Shown here: in pieces, positions 18,358 to 28,909 of the stretch
Layout: each line of letters opens with the position of its first letter
Position numbering within the stretch: position 1 is the stretch's first letter
Assembly (NCBI RefSeq): GCF_027568395.1
Contig: NZ_JANKZL010000014.1
Coordinates: 1 to 64,000 of the forward strand
Origin: Aminobacter sp. HY435
Lineage (GTDB): Bacteria > Pseudomonadota > Alphaproteobacteria > Rhizobiales > Rhizobiaceae
Length of the DNA: 64,000 bases
Reading direction: 5' to 3'
Notes under the pieces: model-generated
Told to the model about the DNA's origin: nothing
Databases searched by the model: none
Seen by the model: only the letters and a program-made list of their open reading frames with translations
Position numbers and translations under genes: made by a program

Positions 18358-20376
18358 ATGCTTCCGCAAGAAAACCTGCTTCGCGACGAAGGCAGCCCAT
18401 ATCTCCGCCAGCACGGCGACAACCCGGTTCACTGGCGCCCCTGGTCGCCCGAAGCTCTGGCCGAAGCTCGCCGACTGGACCGCCCCATATTGCTGTCCGT
18501 CGGCTACGCCGCCTGCCACTGGTGCCATGTCATGGCTCATGAGAGCTTCGAAAACCCGGAGATTGCCGGGGTGATGAACGAGCTGTTCGTCAATATCAAG
18601 GTGGACCGCGAAGAACGCCCCGACATCGACCAGATTTACATGGCGGCCTTGGCCAGCATGGGCGAGCAAGGCGGCTGGCCGCTGACCATGTTTCTGACGC
18701 CTGACGCCAGGCCCTTCTGGGGCGGGACATATTTTCCGCCCGACGCGCGTTACGGACGGCCCGGTTTCGTCCAGGTTCTCAAGGCTGTCGATGCTGCCTG
18801 GCGCGGAAAACGCGCCAGCATCCTGCAGAGCGCCGGCGAACTGGCTGAGCATGTCAGCCAGCGCCTCGGCGCGACCAGCTTGCCCGGGATGCTGTCGACC
18901 GAAGCCGGGCGGATGCTGGCGTCCGGCATCGACGACATGATCGACCAGCAACTGGGCGGACTCAGGGGCGCACCGAAGTTCCCCAACGCACCCTTCATGC
19001 AGGCGCTTTGGCTTTCCTGGCTTCGCTCCGGCAACACAAATCACCACGACGCTGTCACCGCTAGCCTGCAACACATGCTGTCTGGCGGCATTTACGACCA
19101 TGTCGGAGGCGGCCTGGCCCGATATTCGACAGATGCCCAGTGGCTGGTCCCGCATTTCGAGAAGATGCTTTACGACAACGCACAACTCGTCCGGCACGCA
19201 AACTGGGCCTACGCATCAACAGCCAACGATTTGTTTCGGATACGAATCGAAGACACCGTTGCCTGGCTGCTTCGGGAAATGCGTCTTCCCGAAGGTACCT
19301 TTGCCTCCAGCCTGGATGCCGACAGCGAGGGTGAGGAAGGCCGGTTCTACACCTGGACCGACGAGGCCATCCGCAGTGCGCTCGGCAACGATTCAGAATT
19401 GTTCTTCAAGTACTTCAGCTTGACCAAGCCGGACAACTGGGAAGGCGATCCGGTGGTCCATCAAACAGTTGCCCAGGCGGAATTGGCCGCCGGGCAGCCC
19501 GAAATGATCGCCGGCCTAACCTCGCTACTGCTGGCCGCCCGAGAAAGCCGCGTCCGGCCCGGGCGCGACGACAAGGCATTGACGGATTGGAATGGCTTGG
19601 CGATCGTCGCGCTCGCCGAAGCGGGTCGCAGCCTGCAACATCAGGACTGGATCGAAGCCGCCGCGGCCGCATTTGCGGCCATCTTGGCCGGCTCGACGCC
19701 GGATGGACGGCTGGCGCACTCGGCTCTCGGCGATAGGCAGCTCTACCCTGCCCTCTCCAGCGACTACGCCGCCATGATCAATGCGTCAGTCGCGCTCTTC
19801 GAAGCGACAGGCGAGGCCCGATATCTCGAACATGGCGCGCATTTTCTGAAGATGCTCGACGACTGGCATTCCGACGCCGGCAAGACCGCTCACTATCTGA
19901 CCGCCTCCGACAGCCGCGATGTGCCGATGCGGATTCGCGGCGATGTCGACGAGGCAATTCCGTCCGCCACCAGTCAAATCATCGAGGCAGTCGTTCGCCT
20001 CGCCAACGTCACGGGCGATATCGCCCTGCAGCAGCGAGCCTGGACCATTGCCGAACACGCAGTAGGCCGCATCGAGAGCCAGAAATACGGCCAAGCGGGC
20101 ATCATCAACGCAACCATGCTGGCGCTGGAGCCTTCTAAACTCATCATTGTCGAAGACCCCGCTCTACCTGGGCTTGTTTCGGTTGCGAATCGAAATCCGG
20201 ACCCACGCCGCGTCGACATCGTCGTCGCCCTGAATTCCGACGCGCAACTTGCGAAACTACCCGATGAGATCCTTCCGGACACAAGAAAGGCCGGTGCATA
20301 CCTGTGCACCGGCCTCATTTGTCTGCCGATGATCCGCGAACCGCTCGAACTCGAAAAAGCTCTCAGGCGTCGCTGA
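18358..20376 (+). CDS. thioredoxin-domain protein of the YyaL/SPATA20 (DUF255) family
   Basis: A 672-residue cytosolic protein. The N-terminal thioredoxin-like domain carries CHWC in YAACHWCHVMAHESFEN, followed by GGWPLTMFLTPD, the typical DUF255 pattern; the rest is an alpha/alpha-barrel related to N-acylglucosamine 2-epimerase-type folds (LSGGIYDHVGGGLARYS, VPHFEKMLYDN, LDADSEGEEG). The function is not established in bacteria. It diverges from mnmE and converges on rho with only 10 bp between stops; its 3' coding end contains an 11-bp hairpin likely to terminate rho transcription. Confidence 0.88.
   Translation: MLPQENLLRDEGSPYLRQHGDNPVHWRPWSPEALAEARRLDRPILLSVGYAACHWCHVMAHESFENPEIAGVMNELFVNIKVDREERPDIDQIYMAALASMGEQGGWPLTMFLTPDARPFWGGTYFPPDARYGRPGFVQVLKAVDAAWRGKRASILQSAGELAEHVSQRLGATSLPGMLSTEAGRMLASGIDDMIDQQLGGLRGAPKFPNAPFMQALWLSWLRSGNTNHHDAVTASLQHMLSGGIYDHVGGGLARYSTDAQWLVPHFEKMLYDNAQLVRHANWAYASTANDLFRIRIEDTVAWLLREMRLPEGTFASSLDADSEGEEGRFYTWTDEAIRSALGNDSELFFKYFSLTKPDNWEGDPVVHQTVAQAELAAGQPEMIAGLTSLLLAARESRVRPGRDDKALTDWNGLAIVALAEAGRSLQHQDWIEAAAAAFAAILAGSTPDGRLAHSALGDRQLYPALSSDYAAMINASVALFEATGEARYLEHGAHFLKMLDDWHSDAGKTAHYLTASDSRDVPMRIRGDVDEAIPSATSQIIEAVVRLANVTGDIALQQRAWTIAEHAVGRIESQKYGQAGIINATMLALEPSKLIIVEDPALPGLVSVANRNPDPRRVDIVVALNSDAQLAKLPDEILPDTRKAGAYLCTGLICLPMIREPLELEKALRRR
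20288..20315 (-). terminator. probable terminator of the rho gene, inside the facing coding sequence
   Basis: AGGCCGGTGCA pairs perfectly with TGCACCGGCCT over 11 bases around a six-base loop. On the minus strand it is followed by TTTCTTGT, a modest T run, 72 bp after the rho stop. The sequence lies within the last 90 bp of the convergent YyaL-family gene. Confidence 0.65.
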
Positions 20377-20386
20377 TCTGTTGCGG

Positions 20387-21652
<1,266 letters not shown>

Positions 21653-21756
21653 AGACGGACTCTGAGCGTGGGGAAGGATTGGCTATCGGCATTTTGCGAT
21701 AAGCGCCGGGCGCGGCCAGGGAATGAGAATGGGGCGGCGCATGGCGGGAAGGAAGA

Positions 21757-21772
21757 AGAGCCTTTTAGCTCT
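21757..21772 (-). terminator. weak stem-loop between hemJ and rho
   Basis: On the minus strand AGAGC and GCTCT pair around a six-base loop and are followed by TCTTCCTTCC, 45 bp after the hemJ stop. The stem is only five base pairs, so it could be a weak terminator or part of the rho leader. Confidence 0.35.
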
Positions 21773-21816
21773 CCCGAAATGAAAGAGCAAGGCGCAGTCC
21801 AGCAAATTTAAGGTCG

Positions 21817-22350
21817 TCAGAACGGCTTTACAACCACCAGTATGACGATGACGATCATCAGCACCGTCGGAATCTCGTTGACAATGCGCCAGTGCCGCGA
21901 CGGCTTTTCGTTGCGGTCCTCGGCAAAACGCCGAACCGACGCCGAGAGATAGCCATGCACGCCTGAAAGCAGCAGCACCGCGGCCAGCTTGGCATGCAGC
22001 CAGCCGCCGGCGAAGCCAAAGCCCTTCCAGGCCAGCCACAGCCCGAACACCCAGGTGACGATCATCGCCGGATTGATGATGGCGACCAGAAGCCTCCGCT
22101 CCATGACCTTGAAGGTCTCGGACTGGACCGACCCCTTCTCGGCCTCGGCGTGGTAGACGAACAGACGCGGCAGATAAAGCATGCCGGCCATCCAGGAGAT
22201 CACCGCGATGACATGGACCGCCTTGGCCCACGGGTAGAACCCGTCCGGAGCCACAACAAACAGCAAGGCTGTCAGAACGATCAACGTCAAGATGGCGATG
22301 ACGGCGCGTTTGGCCGCGGCGCGGCCGTTCGAAACCTGGGCAGCGCTCAT
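21817..22350 (-). CDS. hemJ: protoporphyrinogen oxidase HemJ
   Basis: A 177-residue membrane protein with four hydrophobic helices and the HemJ pattern [20 protein letters not shown] followed by LFVYHAEA, with conserved histidine and later [11 protein letters not shown]. HemJ oxidises protoporphyrinogen IX to protoporphyrin IX in bacteria lacking HemY/HemG. The ATG at 22350 overlaps the hemE stop by four bases, joining two steps of heme synthesis. A longer open frame upstream runs through hemE and is not coding. Confidence 0.9.
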   Translation of the reverse strand: MSAAQVSNGRAAAKRAVIAILTLIVLTALLFVVAPDGFYPWAKAVHVIAVISWMAGMLYLPRLFVYHAEAEKGSVQSETFKVMERRLLVAIINPAMIVTWVFGLWLAWKGFGFAGGWLHAKLAAVLLLSGVHGYLSASVRRFAEDRNEKPSRHWRIVNEIPTVLMIVIVILVVVKPF

Positions 22351-23381
22351 TGGCCTTTTGCCTTGCGAACGCGGTTCACCATCGCCTCGACATGAGCGAT
22401 CGGCGTCTCCGGCGTGATCCCGTGTCCCAGATTGAAGATCAGGGGTCCGGAACCAAGCCCCTCGAGGATAGCGTCGACGCCCTCTTCCAGCGCCCGGCCG
22501 CCGGCAACCAGCCGCAACGGATCGAGATTGCCCTGCACCGCGCCGCCCGCCTGCAAGCGCCTGGCCTGCGACACCGGAACCGTCCAGTCGAGACCCAGAC
22601 CGGTCACGCCGGTCCTTTGCCTGTAGCTGTCGAGTTGTGCGCCAGCACCTTTCGGGAAGCCGATGATCGGAACATCCGGATGGACCGCGCGAACCTTGCG
22701 CACGATCTCGGCCACCGGCTTGACACAGCATGCTTCAAAAGTGGCTTCGTCGAGAACTCCCGACCAAGAATCGAAGATCTGCACCACATCGGCACCAGCC
22801 TCGATCTGACGGATGAGATAGGCGGCCGAATGGTCGGCAAGGGTCGAAAGCAGTTGCGCCATCGCTACCGGTTCGCGATAGGCAAACAGCCGCGCCGGCG
22901 CCTGGTCCGGCGTGCCATGACCAGCGATCATATAGGTAGCCACAGTCCATGGCGCGCCGCAGAACCCGATCAGCGTCGTCGTCTCGGGCAGTTCGCGGCG
23001 GAGCCGCCGAACCGTTTCGTAGACGGGTTCGAGATTCACGTGAAACTTTGAACCGTCGAGCGCTGCAATCTCGGCAGGCGTTATCGGCGTCATCATCGGG
23101 CCCCGCCCTTCTTCGAAGCGAAGGTCGCGGCCAAGCGCATGCGGCACGACGAGAATATCGGAAAACAGGATCGAAGCGTCGAAGTCGAAGCGCCGGATCG
23201 GCTGCAGCGTCACTTCGACCGCGAGATCGGGATTGTAGCAAAGATCGAGGAAGCTGCCGGCCTGCTTCCGGCTCTCCCGATATTCAGGGAGATAGCGGCC
23301 TGCCTGGCGCATCATCCAGAGCGGAGGAACCTCGAGGCTTGTGCCTTTGAGGACGTCGAGCAGAGCGCGTTTTACGGGCAT
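22347..23381 (-). CDS. hemE: uroporphyrinogen decarboxylase HemE
   Basis: A 344-residue enzyme converting uroporphyrinogen III to coproporphyrinogen III. The signature [18 protein letters not shown] is at the N-terminus, with catalytic-region [12 protein letters not shown] and [12 protein letters not shown]. It is the gene that borders the replication origin in many alphaproteobacteria (Caulobacter, Sinorhizobium). A parS-like site lies inside the coding region at 23032-23047, read in frame as KFHVNL. Confidence 0.97.
   Translation of the reverse strand: MPVKRALLDVLKGTSLEVPPLWMMRQAGRYLPEYRESRKQAGSFLDLCYNPDLAVEVTLQPIRRFDFDASILFSDILVVPHALGRDLRFEEGRGPMMTPITPAEIAALDGSKFHVNLEPVYETVRRLRRELPETTTLIGFCGAPWTVATYMIAGHGTPDQAPARLFAYREPVAMAQLLSTLADHSAAYLIRQIEAGADVVQIFDSWSGVLDEATFEACCVKPVAEIVRKVRAVHPDVPIIGFPKGAGAQLDSYRQRTGVTGLGLDWTVPVSQARRLQAGGAVQGNLDPLRLVAGGRALEEGVDAILEGLGSGPLIFNLGHGITPETPIAHVEAMVNRVRKAKGQ
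23032..23047. other. degenerate parS-like site inside hemE
   Basis: AGATTCACGTGAAACT keeps the 12-base core TTCACGTGAAAC but has three mismatches in the outer bases of the 16-base palindrome. Lower affinity than the spacer sites is expected. Confidence 0.55.
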
Positions 23382-23431
23382 CAGGTCTGCCTTTCCTTGT
23401 GCCTTCTATAAACAAAAATTTTTACCGAAGG

Positions 23432-23613
23432 GATTCTTCTAATTCTTAGAGTCTGTTGGAATCGAGAATTGCGAACTGTCCATAGGCGGCCTGAGATATC
23501 CACTTGTCATAGTGACGCGCGGCCGAATTCGCCACTGGGGAAAACTTCGTGTGCGACGAGGATTCAACGATTTGAATCAAAGTTCTACGACGCAGCCCAT
23601 ATGGTGCTGATTC
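23432..23613. repeat. cluster of six GANTC (CcrM methylation) motifs in oriC
   Basis: GANTC occurs at 23432, 23449, 23459, 23561, 23574 and 23609 (first base of each), six times in 182 bp where random sequence would give fewer than one. CcrM methylates this motif in alphaproteobacteria in step with replication. Confidence 0.8.
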
Positions 23614-23689
23614 TGTGGGCGACGAGGGACGAAAAAACAATCCCCACAATCCTCCCCATCGCTTCGGGCGAACTGACAGCAGGGCGAAT

Positions 23690-23698
23690 TGTGGACAA
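23690..23698 (-). promoter_or_regulatory. DnaA box, one mismatch
   Basis: TGTGGACAA reads TTGTCCACA on the minus strand, differing from TTATCCACA only at the third base. Confidence 0.75.
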
Positions 23699-23747
23699 CT
23701 GGCCATCTGATACAGTCCACACGTTCGCTTCCGGCCGACACGGCCGT

Positions 23748-23756
23748 TTATCCACA
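23748..23756 (+). promoter_or_regulatory. DnaA box, exact consensus
   Basis: TTATCCACA, 27 bp before the ppsR start codon. Confidence 0.88.
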
Positions 23757-23782
23757 TTTGACCACAGACCCAGGCTCCCACT

Positions 23783-24604
23783 GTGAACAAACCCCAAAGC
23801 TTCTTCCATCTGCACCTGATTTCCGACGCCACGGGCGAAACGCTTCTGGCGGCGGGGCGCGCGGCTTCGGCACAATACAAGGATGCCCGCGCGATCGAGC
23901 ACATCTACCCGCTGATCCGGACCGAGAAGCAGCTGATGAAGGTGTTCGACGATATCGAGGAGGAGCCGGGCATCGTGCTCTACACTGTCGTCGACCAGCA
24001 TCTCGCCGGCATCATCGACAGCCGCTGCGCCACGATGGGTTTGCCTTGCGTGTCAGTTCTGGAGCCGGTGCTGTCGGTCTTCCAGTCCTATCTCGGCGCG
24101 CCGGCCGGCCGCCGCGTCGGCGCCCAGCACGTGCTCGACGCCGAATATTTCCGGCGGATCGACGCGCTCAATTTCACCATGGAACATGACGACGGCCAGC
24201 TCCCTTCGGACATGGAGCAGGCCGATGTCGTGCTGATCGGCATATCCAGGACGTCGAAGACGCCGACCAGCATCTATCTCGCCAACCGCGGCATCAAGAC
24301 GGCCAACATCCCGATCGTGCTCGGCGTGCCCGTGCCGGAAAGCCTCGTCCAGGCCAAGACGCCGCTGGTTGTCGGGCTGATCGCGACGGCCGAACGCATT
24401 TCCCATGTTCGGCAGAACCGGATACTCGGAACGACGATGGCCTTCGACGCGCAGGATTATGTCGACCGCGCCTCGATCACCGAGGAACTGGCCTATGCGC
24501 GCCAGATCTGCACGCGCCACAATTGGCCGATGATCGATGTCAGCCGCCGTTCTATCGAAGAGACGGCTGCGGCCATCGTCGCGCTGCGCAACAAGAACCG
24601 CTAG
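23783..24604 (+). CDS. ppsR: pyruvate, water dikinase regulatory protein (bifunctional kinase/pyrophosphorylase, DUF299)
   Basis: A 273-residue protein of the PPSR family that phosphorylates, and removes phosphate by phosphorolysis from, a threonine on PEP synthase or pyruvate phosphate dikinase. The N-terminus [20 protein letters not shown] and the P-loop-like [20 protein letters not shown] are diagnostic. GTG start at 23783. The target dikinase is not in this window, though pckA (another PEP enzyme) is. It borders oriC on the right. Confidence 0.93.
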   Translation: MNKPQSFFHLHLISDATGETLLAAGRAASAQYKDARAIEHIYPLIRTEKQLMKVFDDIEEEPGIVLYTVVDQHLAGIIDSRCATMGLPCVSVLEPVLSVFQSYLGAPAGRRVGAQHVLDAEYFRRIDALNFTMEHDDGQLPSDMEQADVVLIGISRTSKTPTSIYLANRGIKTANIPIVLGVPVPESLVQAKTPLVVGLIATAERISHVRQNRILGTTMAFDAQDYVDRASITEELAYARQICTRHNWPMIDVSRRSIEETAAAIVALRNKNR

Positions 24605-24739
24605 GTCCGGCACGCTCGTGGCAGAAAGACGCTGCCATGCCCTTCGAAAAGCGATTCCGCTTTACGGGCCGATGCGTTAGGACCAATCCTGTGGCAGTGA
24701 GTTGATAAGCTTTCCTGCAACGCATTCGGGAGAAAAGCC

Positions 24740-25339
24740 GTGACCGAAAAGCTCATCCTGGCCTCTGGAAGTCCGTTCCGGAAGAAGATGCTTGAAAACG
24801 CAGGTGTCGAGGTCGAGGCCATTCCGGCAGATCTCGACGAGCGTGCGCTCGAGGCGCCGCTGGCGGAGAGCGGGGCCTCGCCCGAGGATGTGGCGATGGT
24901 GCTGGCCGAGGCCAAGGCGGTCGCGGTGAGCGAGGAGCATCCGGGCCGGCTCGTGCTCGGCTGCGACCAGACGCTTTCCCTCGGCGACGAGGTCTTTCAC
25001 AAACCTGCTGACATGGAGGCCGCGCGCCGCCACCTGCTCAAGCTCTCCGGCAAGACGCATCACCTCAACAGCGCCGTGGTGCTGGTCCGCGACGGCGAGC
25101 CGCTCTGGCGCCATGTTGCGGTCGCGTCCATGACGATGCGGCATCTGGAGCCCGCTTTCATCGGCCGCCATCTTGCCCGTGTCGGCAACAAGGCGCTGTC
25201 GAGCGTTGGCGCCTACCAGATCGAGGGCGAAGGCATCCAACTCTTCGACAGGATCGAAGGCGACTATTTTACCATCGTCGGATTGCCGCTGTTGCCGGTG
25301 CTGGCGGAACTGAGAAAACTGGGCGCGATTGATGGCTGA
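24740..25339 (+). CDS. Maf-family nucleoside triphosphate pyrophosphatase
   Basis: A 199-residue house-cleaning pyrophosphatase. The substrate loop [18 protein letters not shown] at the N-terminus, the [11 protein letters not shown] block and the C-terminal [19 protein letters not shown] are Maf signatures. Which nucleotide it prefers (dTTP/UTP or m7GTP) cannot be set from motifs alone. GTG start with a GGGAG stretch upstream. Its stop overlaps aroE by eight bases, in the conserved maf-aroE-coaE-dnaQ string. Confidence 0.93.
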   Translation: MTEKLILASGSPFRKKMLENAGVEVEAIPADLDERALEAPLAESGASPEDVAMVLAEAKAVAVSEEHPGRLVLGCDQTLSLGDEVFHKPADMEAARRHLLKLSGKTHHLNSAVVLVRDGEPLWRHVAVASMTMRHLEPAFIGRHLARVGNKALSSVGAYQIEGEGIQLFDRIEGDYFTIVGLPLLPVLAELRKLGAIDG

Positions 25340-26177
25340 AACGGACTTGAAGGCATTTGTTTGTGGCCACCCGATCGCGCATTCCCGTTCTCCCATCATT
25401 CATGGCCACTGGCTGAGGAGCCACGGCATCGACGGCAGCTATGCGCCGATTGACGTTGCGCCCGCTGATTTCGTGCGCTTCCTCAGTGGTCTTGCCGCTG
25501 CCGGCTATCGCGGCGGCAACGTCACCATTCCGCACAAGGAGATGGCGTTCGCCTCGGTGCAGCGCCGCGATCAGGCAGCCGAGCAGATCGGGGCCGTTAA
25601 TACGCTATGGCTCGAGGATGGCGCGCTTTGGGGCGGTAACACCGACGCCTATGGATTTGCCGCCAATCTCGACCACCTTGCGCCCGGTTGGGCGGACAAG
25701 GGGGGCACCGCCGTCGTGCTGGGCGCAGGTGGCGCGTCGCGCGCGATCGTCCATGCTCTCAAGCAGCGTGGCTTCGACGACATCAGGATCGTCAATCGCA
25801 CGGTTGGCCGGGCAATCGAGCTGGCGCATCAGTTCGGCAGCGGTGTGACCGGCCATGCCCAGGCTGCAACCACGGAATTGCTCACTGATGCCGGGCTTTT
25901 GGTCAACACCACGGCGCTGGGAATGCATGGTAACGAAGGCTTGCCCGCCGACCCATCCACCCTGCCCGACAGCGCGATTGTCACCGATATCGTCTATGTA
26001 CCGCTCGAAACGCCGCTGCTGGCTGCCGCAAAGGCGCGTGGCCTGAGGACTGTCGACGGGCTGGGCATGCTTCTGCATCAGGCCGTTCCCGGTTTCGAGC
26101 GCTGGTTCGGCGTCAGGCCGGAGGTCACCCCGGAACTCCGCGCACTCATTGTCGCTGACCTGGATCGCAAGAAATGA
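25332..26177 (+). CDS. aroE: shikimate dehydrogenase AroE
   Basis: A 281-residue NADP-dependent enzyme reducing 3-dehydroshikimate to shikimate in aromatic amino acid synthesis. Substrate site [16 protein letters not shown], catalytic block [24 protein letters not shown] and the nucleotide-binding [10 protein letters not shown] are present. The ATG at 25332 is used; a TTG one codon earlier is in frame but adds nothing. It overlaps maf by eight and coaE by four bases. Confidence 0.96.
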   Translation: MAETDLKAFVCGHPIAHSRSPIIHGHWLRSHGIDGSYAPIDVAPADFVRFLSGLAAAGYRGGNVTIPHKEMAFASVQRRDQAAEQIGAVNTLWLEDGALWGGNTDAYGFAANLDHLAPGWADKGGTAVVLGAGGASRAIVHALKQRGFDDIRIVNRTVGRAIELAHQFGSGVTGHAQAATTELLTDAGLLVNTTALGMHGNEGLPADPSTLPDSAIVTDIVYVPLETPLLAAAKARGLRTVDGLGMLLHQAVPGFERWFGVRPEVTPELRALIVADLDRKK

Positions 26178-26779
26178 TCGTCCTCGGACTGACCGGCTCC
26201 ATTGGCATGGGCAAATCGACCACCGCCAAGATGCTCGTCGAGGCCGGGGTGCCGGTGCATGATTCCGATGAGGCCGTGCACCGCCTCTATGCCGGAGAGG
26301 CCGCACCGTTGATCGAGGCCGCCTTCCCGGGAACTGTAAAGGACGGCGTGGTCGACCGTGCCGAGCTTTCCCGTCATGTGCTGGGCGATGCGGCGGCGCT
26401 GAAGCGGCTCGAAGGCATCATCCATCCGCTGGTGCGTGCCGATGCACACGCATTCCTCGAGCGCAACCGCGCCGCCGGCGTGCCGGTCGTCGCCCTCGAC
26501 ATTCCGCTGCTGTTTGAAACCGGCGGTCGTGGACGGGTCGACAAGGTGGTCGTCGTCACCGCCCCGGCCGAGATGCAGCGCGAACGTGTGCTTGCCCGTC
26601 CGGGCATGAGCGTCGGGAAGTTCGAAGCCATCCTCGCCAAGCAGGTGCCGGACGCCGAAAAGCGCAAGCTTGCCGACTACATCGTCGATACCGGCCACGG
26701 CCTGGAGCATGCGCGCGACCAGGTTCAGGCCATCGTCGACGATTTGACGGTGGGAAAGCCGTTGCCCAAAACCCACTAG
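26174..26779 (+). CDS. coaE: dephospho-CoA kinase CoaE
   Basis: A 201-residue kinase for the last step of CoA synthesis. Walker A is [17 protein letters not shown], followed by [11 protein letters not shown] and the HPLV and [10 protein letters not shown] blocks of the family. The start overlaps the aroE stop (ATGA). The first CoA enzyme, CoaA, is 15 kb downstream after the his genes. Confidence 0.96.
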   Translation: MIVLGLTGSIGMGKSTTAKMLVEAGVPVHDSDEAVHRLYAGEAAPLIEAAFPGTVKDGVVDRAELSRHVLGDAAALKRLEGIIHPLVRADAHAFLERNRAAGVPVVALDIPLLFETGGRGRVDKVVVVTAPAEMQRERVLARPGMSVGKFEAILAKQVPDAEKRKLADYIVDTGHGLEHARDQVQAIVDDLTVGKPLPKTH

Positions 26780-26832
26780 GCTTGTCCGGCCGCAGGCCGC
26801 GGGCGCATGCTCGCGGCAAGGAGAATCATCAG

Positions 26833-27558
26833 TTGCGCGAGATCATTTTCGACACCGAAACCACCGGGCTCGACAATCGCGAGGACCGCGTGATCGAAAT
26901 CGGCGCGATCGAGATGATCAACCGCTTTCCGACCGGCAACACATTCCACAAATACATCAATCCGCAGGGACGGCAGGTCCATCCCGACGCGCAGGAAGTG
27001 CACGGCATCTCCAATGCCGATCTCGAGGGCAAGCCCGCTTTCCCTGAGATCATCGAAGAGTTCATGGCGTTCATCGACGGTGCCAAGCTGGTCGCCCACA
27101 ATGGCGGCTTCGACCTTGGCTTCATCAATGCGGAATTTGCGCGGCTCGACCAGCCGGCCATCGACTCGGGCCGCCTGGTCGACACCCTTGCCCTAGCCCG
27201 TCGCAAGCACCCGATGGGGCCGAATTCGCTCGATGCGCTGTGCCGTCGTTATGGCATCGACAACAGCCGCCGCACCAAGCACGGCGCGTTGCTCGATTCC
27301 GAACTGCTCGCTGAAGTCTACATCGAACTGATCGGCGGCAAGCAGTCGGCGCTTGTCCTGGACAGCTTTTCGTCGTCCAACGGCAATGCCGGCAACGACC
27401 GCCAGATCGAGATTGTCGTTGCGGCGCGCCCCGAACCGCTGCCCGCGCGCCTCAGTGAGGCCGAGCGTGCCGCGCACGACAAGCTGGTCAGCTCGCTCGG
27501 CGAAAAGGCGATCTGGGCCAAGCATCTGGCGCCCGCCGAACCAGCCGACATCCAATAG
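26833..27558 (+). CDS. dnaQ: DNA polymerase III epsilon subunit (3'-5' proofreading exonuclease)
   Basis: A 241-residue DEDDh exonuclease with Exo I FDTETTGLD, Exo II HNGGFDLGFINAE and Exo III around TKHGALLDSELLAEVY. The C-terminal tail would bind the polymerase alpha subunit. No ATG is available at the conserved N-terminus; TTG at 26833 is preceded by AAGGAG and gives xREIIFDTETTGL, so a TTG start is inferred. An earlier TTG at 26782 is unlikely. A bidirectional terminator follows. Confidence 0.94.
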   Translation: MREIIFDTETTGLDNREDRVIEIGAIEMINRFPTGNTFHKYINPQGRQVHPDAQEVHGISNADLEGKPAFPEIIEEFMAFIDGAKLVAHNGGFDLGFINAEFARLDQPAIDSGRLVDTLALARRKHPMGPNSLDALCRRYGIDNSRRTKHGALLDSELLAEVYIELIGGKQSALVLDSFSSSNGNAGNDRQIEIVVAARPEPLPARLSEAERAAHDKLVSSLGEKAIWAKHLAPAEPADIQ

Positions 27559-27570
27559 CCGGCAACGAAA

Positions 27571-27595
27571 AAAGCCCGGCGCTGGGCCGGGCTTT
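27571..27595. terminator. bidirectional terminator between dnaQ and secB
   Basis: AAAGCCCGGC pairs with GCCGGGCTTT in a compact hairpin preceded by a run of A (read as T on the minus strand), placed 12 bp after dnaQ and 26 bp after secB stops. Confidence 0.85.
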
Positions 27596-27621
27596 CGAAT
27601 TCGGTGTTTCCGGGTTCGGTC

Positions 27622-28116
27622 TTAGCTGACCTTGACCTTGGAAGCTGCCTGTTCCTCGGCGATCTTCTGCTGGAACATCTGGGCGAAATCGATCGGGTCG
27701 AGCATCAGCGGCGGGAAGCCGCCGTTGCGCGTCGCTTCGGCGATGATCTGGCGAGCGAACGGGAACAGCAGGCGCGGGCACTCGATGAAGAGCAGCGGCA
27801 GCATGTGTTCCTGCGGGAAGCCGTCGATGCGGAACACGCCGCCATAGACCAGCTCGACGTTGAACAGCACGTCCTTGTCGAAGGCTGCCTTTGCGCTCAG
27901 TGTCAGATTGACGTCGAATTGCTTGTCCGTCATCGGATTGGCGTTGACGTTGACGTTGATGTTGATGCCAGGAGCCTTGTCACGGCCGCGCAGCGAGTTC
28001 GGTGCGCCGGGGCTCTCGAAGGAAAGATCCTTCACATACTGGGCCAGCACGTTGAGCGTCGGCTGAGTTGCGTTACCGTTGCCGTTGGCGCCTTCCGGCG
28101 CTTCATTAGTGGCCAT
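27622..28116 (-). CDS. secB: protein-export chaperone SecB
   Basis: A 164-residue chaperone that keeps preproteins unfolded and hands them to SecA. The core block [19 protein letters not shown], the FDVNLTLSA stretch and the C-terminal half [29 protein letters not shown] are standard SecB. It ends against dnaQ, as is usual in Rhizobiales, and is in line with fxsA. Confidence 0.97.
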   Translation of the reverse strand: MATNEAPEGANGNGNATQPTLNVLAQYVKDLSFESPGAPNSLRGRDKAPGININVNVNANPMTDKQFDVNLTLSAKAAFDKDVLFNVELVYGGVFRIDGFPQEHMLPLLFIECPRLLFPFARQIIAEATRNGGFPPLMLDPIDFAQMFQQKIAEEQAASKVKVS

Positions 28117-28210
28117 AAGCCCATGTCCTCTTGGCTCGGCCGCACGCGGCCTATTGGAAGTGGCGCGTTGGCTACCATGCTCGGCCCTTCAAGACAAGGT
28201 TTTGCCGGCG

Positions 28211-28702
28211 TCAGTCGCGGCTGCGCTGGTCGTCCGGCAATGAGCGCCAGGGCGAATTCGGGTCGGGCTGACGCGAAAAGTCGTCTTCGTCGAGGTCGAT
28301 TGTCTTGCCGCCGGGTCCGGGTCCGCCATGGCGACTGAAGCCGCGGAAGTCGGTTGCGAAGGTGATGCGCTTGCTGAGATAGCGCCAGGCAAGCGCGCGC
28401 ACCGGCGGCAGGAACAGAAGGATGCCGACGATGTCGCTGATGAATCCCGGGATCACCAGCAGGATGCCGGCGACAGCGATCATCGCTCCATTGGCAAGTT
28501 CCCGGCTCGGGTCGCGCCCCGCGTCAATTTCGGCGCGGGCGCGGTTCATGGCGCCAAATCCCTGCACCCGCAGCAATATGGAGCCGGCGACGGCGCTGAG
28601 CAGCACCAGTCCGATCGTCGCCAGCACGCCGATTTCGCTGCCGACCACCACGAAACCGGCAATCTCGAGCAATGGCAGGGCAAGAAGCAGCAGCGGGAGC
28701 AT
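28211..28702 (-). CDS. fxsA: FxsA-family cytoplasmic membrane protein
   Basis: A 163-residue protein beginning MLPLLLLALPLLEIAGFVVVG with three to four membrane helices in the first 120 residues and a charged tail. The EIAGFVVVGSEIG and GFISDIVGILLFLPPVR stretches are typical of FxsA (suppressor of F exclusion of T7). The biological role is poorly known. It is divergent from the Tim44-domain gene and in line with secB. Confidence 0.85.
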   Translation of the reverse strand: MLPLLLLALPLLEIAGFVVVGSEIGVLATIGLVLLSAVAGSILLRVQGFGAMNRARAEIDAGRDPSRELANGAMIAVAGILLVIPGFISDIVGILLFLPPVRALAWRYLSKRITFATDFRGFSRHGGPGPGGKTIDLDEDDFSRQPDPNSPWRSLPDDQRSRD

Positions 28703-28909
28703 CAGCGGTGTCTATCCAATTGGTTCGGTTGACGTGCAGGCCAAATGCCTGCCACAGGCAATGTGCATACATCTTTAGATAGTGCATTGTGCCTTTGATT
28801 TGAATGATCGGCGCATGCGTTCTATATGCAGTAGCTAAGACGGCATACGGCCGGAAACTGGCAGATAAGCGGGCTTCGTCCGCGAACAAGGGACGGATCG
28901 GCGGAAGAT

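Larger units (their letters stand above)
23382..23782. other. oriC: probable chromosomal replication origin (oriC)
   Basis: A 401 bp stretch without a gene between divergent hemE and ppsR. It holds an AT-rich patch near the hemE end (TATAAACAAAAATTTTTACC at 23407-23426), an exact DnaA box TTATCCACA at 23748-23756, a one-mismatch box TTGTCCACA on the minus strand at 23690-23698, weaker boxes (ATATCCACT at 23496-23504), and six GANTC methylation motifs between 23432 and 23613. The hemE-oriC-ppsR arrangement and parAB 10 kb away match known alphaproteobacterial origins. The function is inferred from sequence and position. Confidence 0.88.

Noticed and set aside
22351-22731. Extension of hemJ upstream into hemE
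   Set aside because: It would overlap hemE by nearly 400 bp; the ATG at 22350 with ATGA overlap is the normal start.
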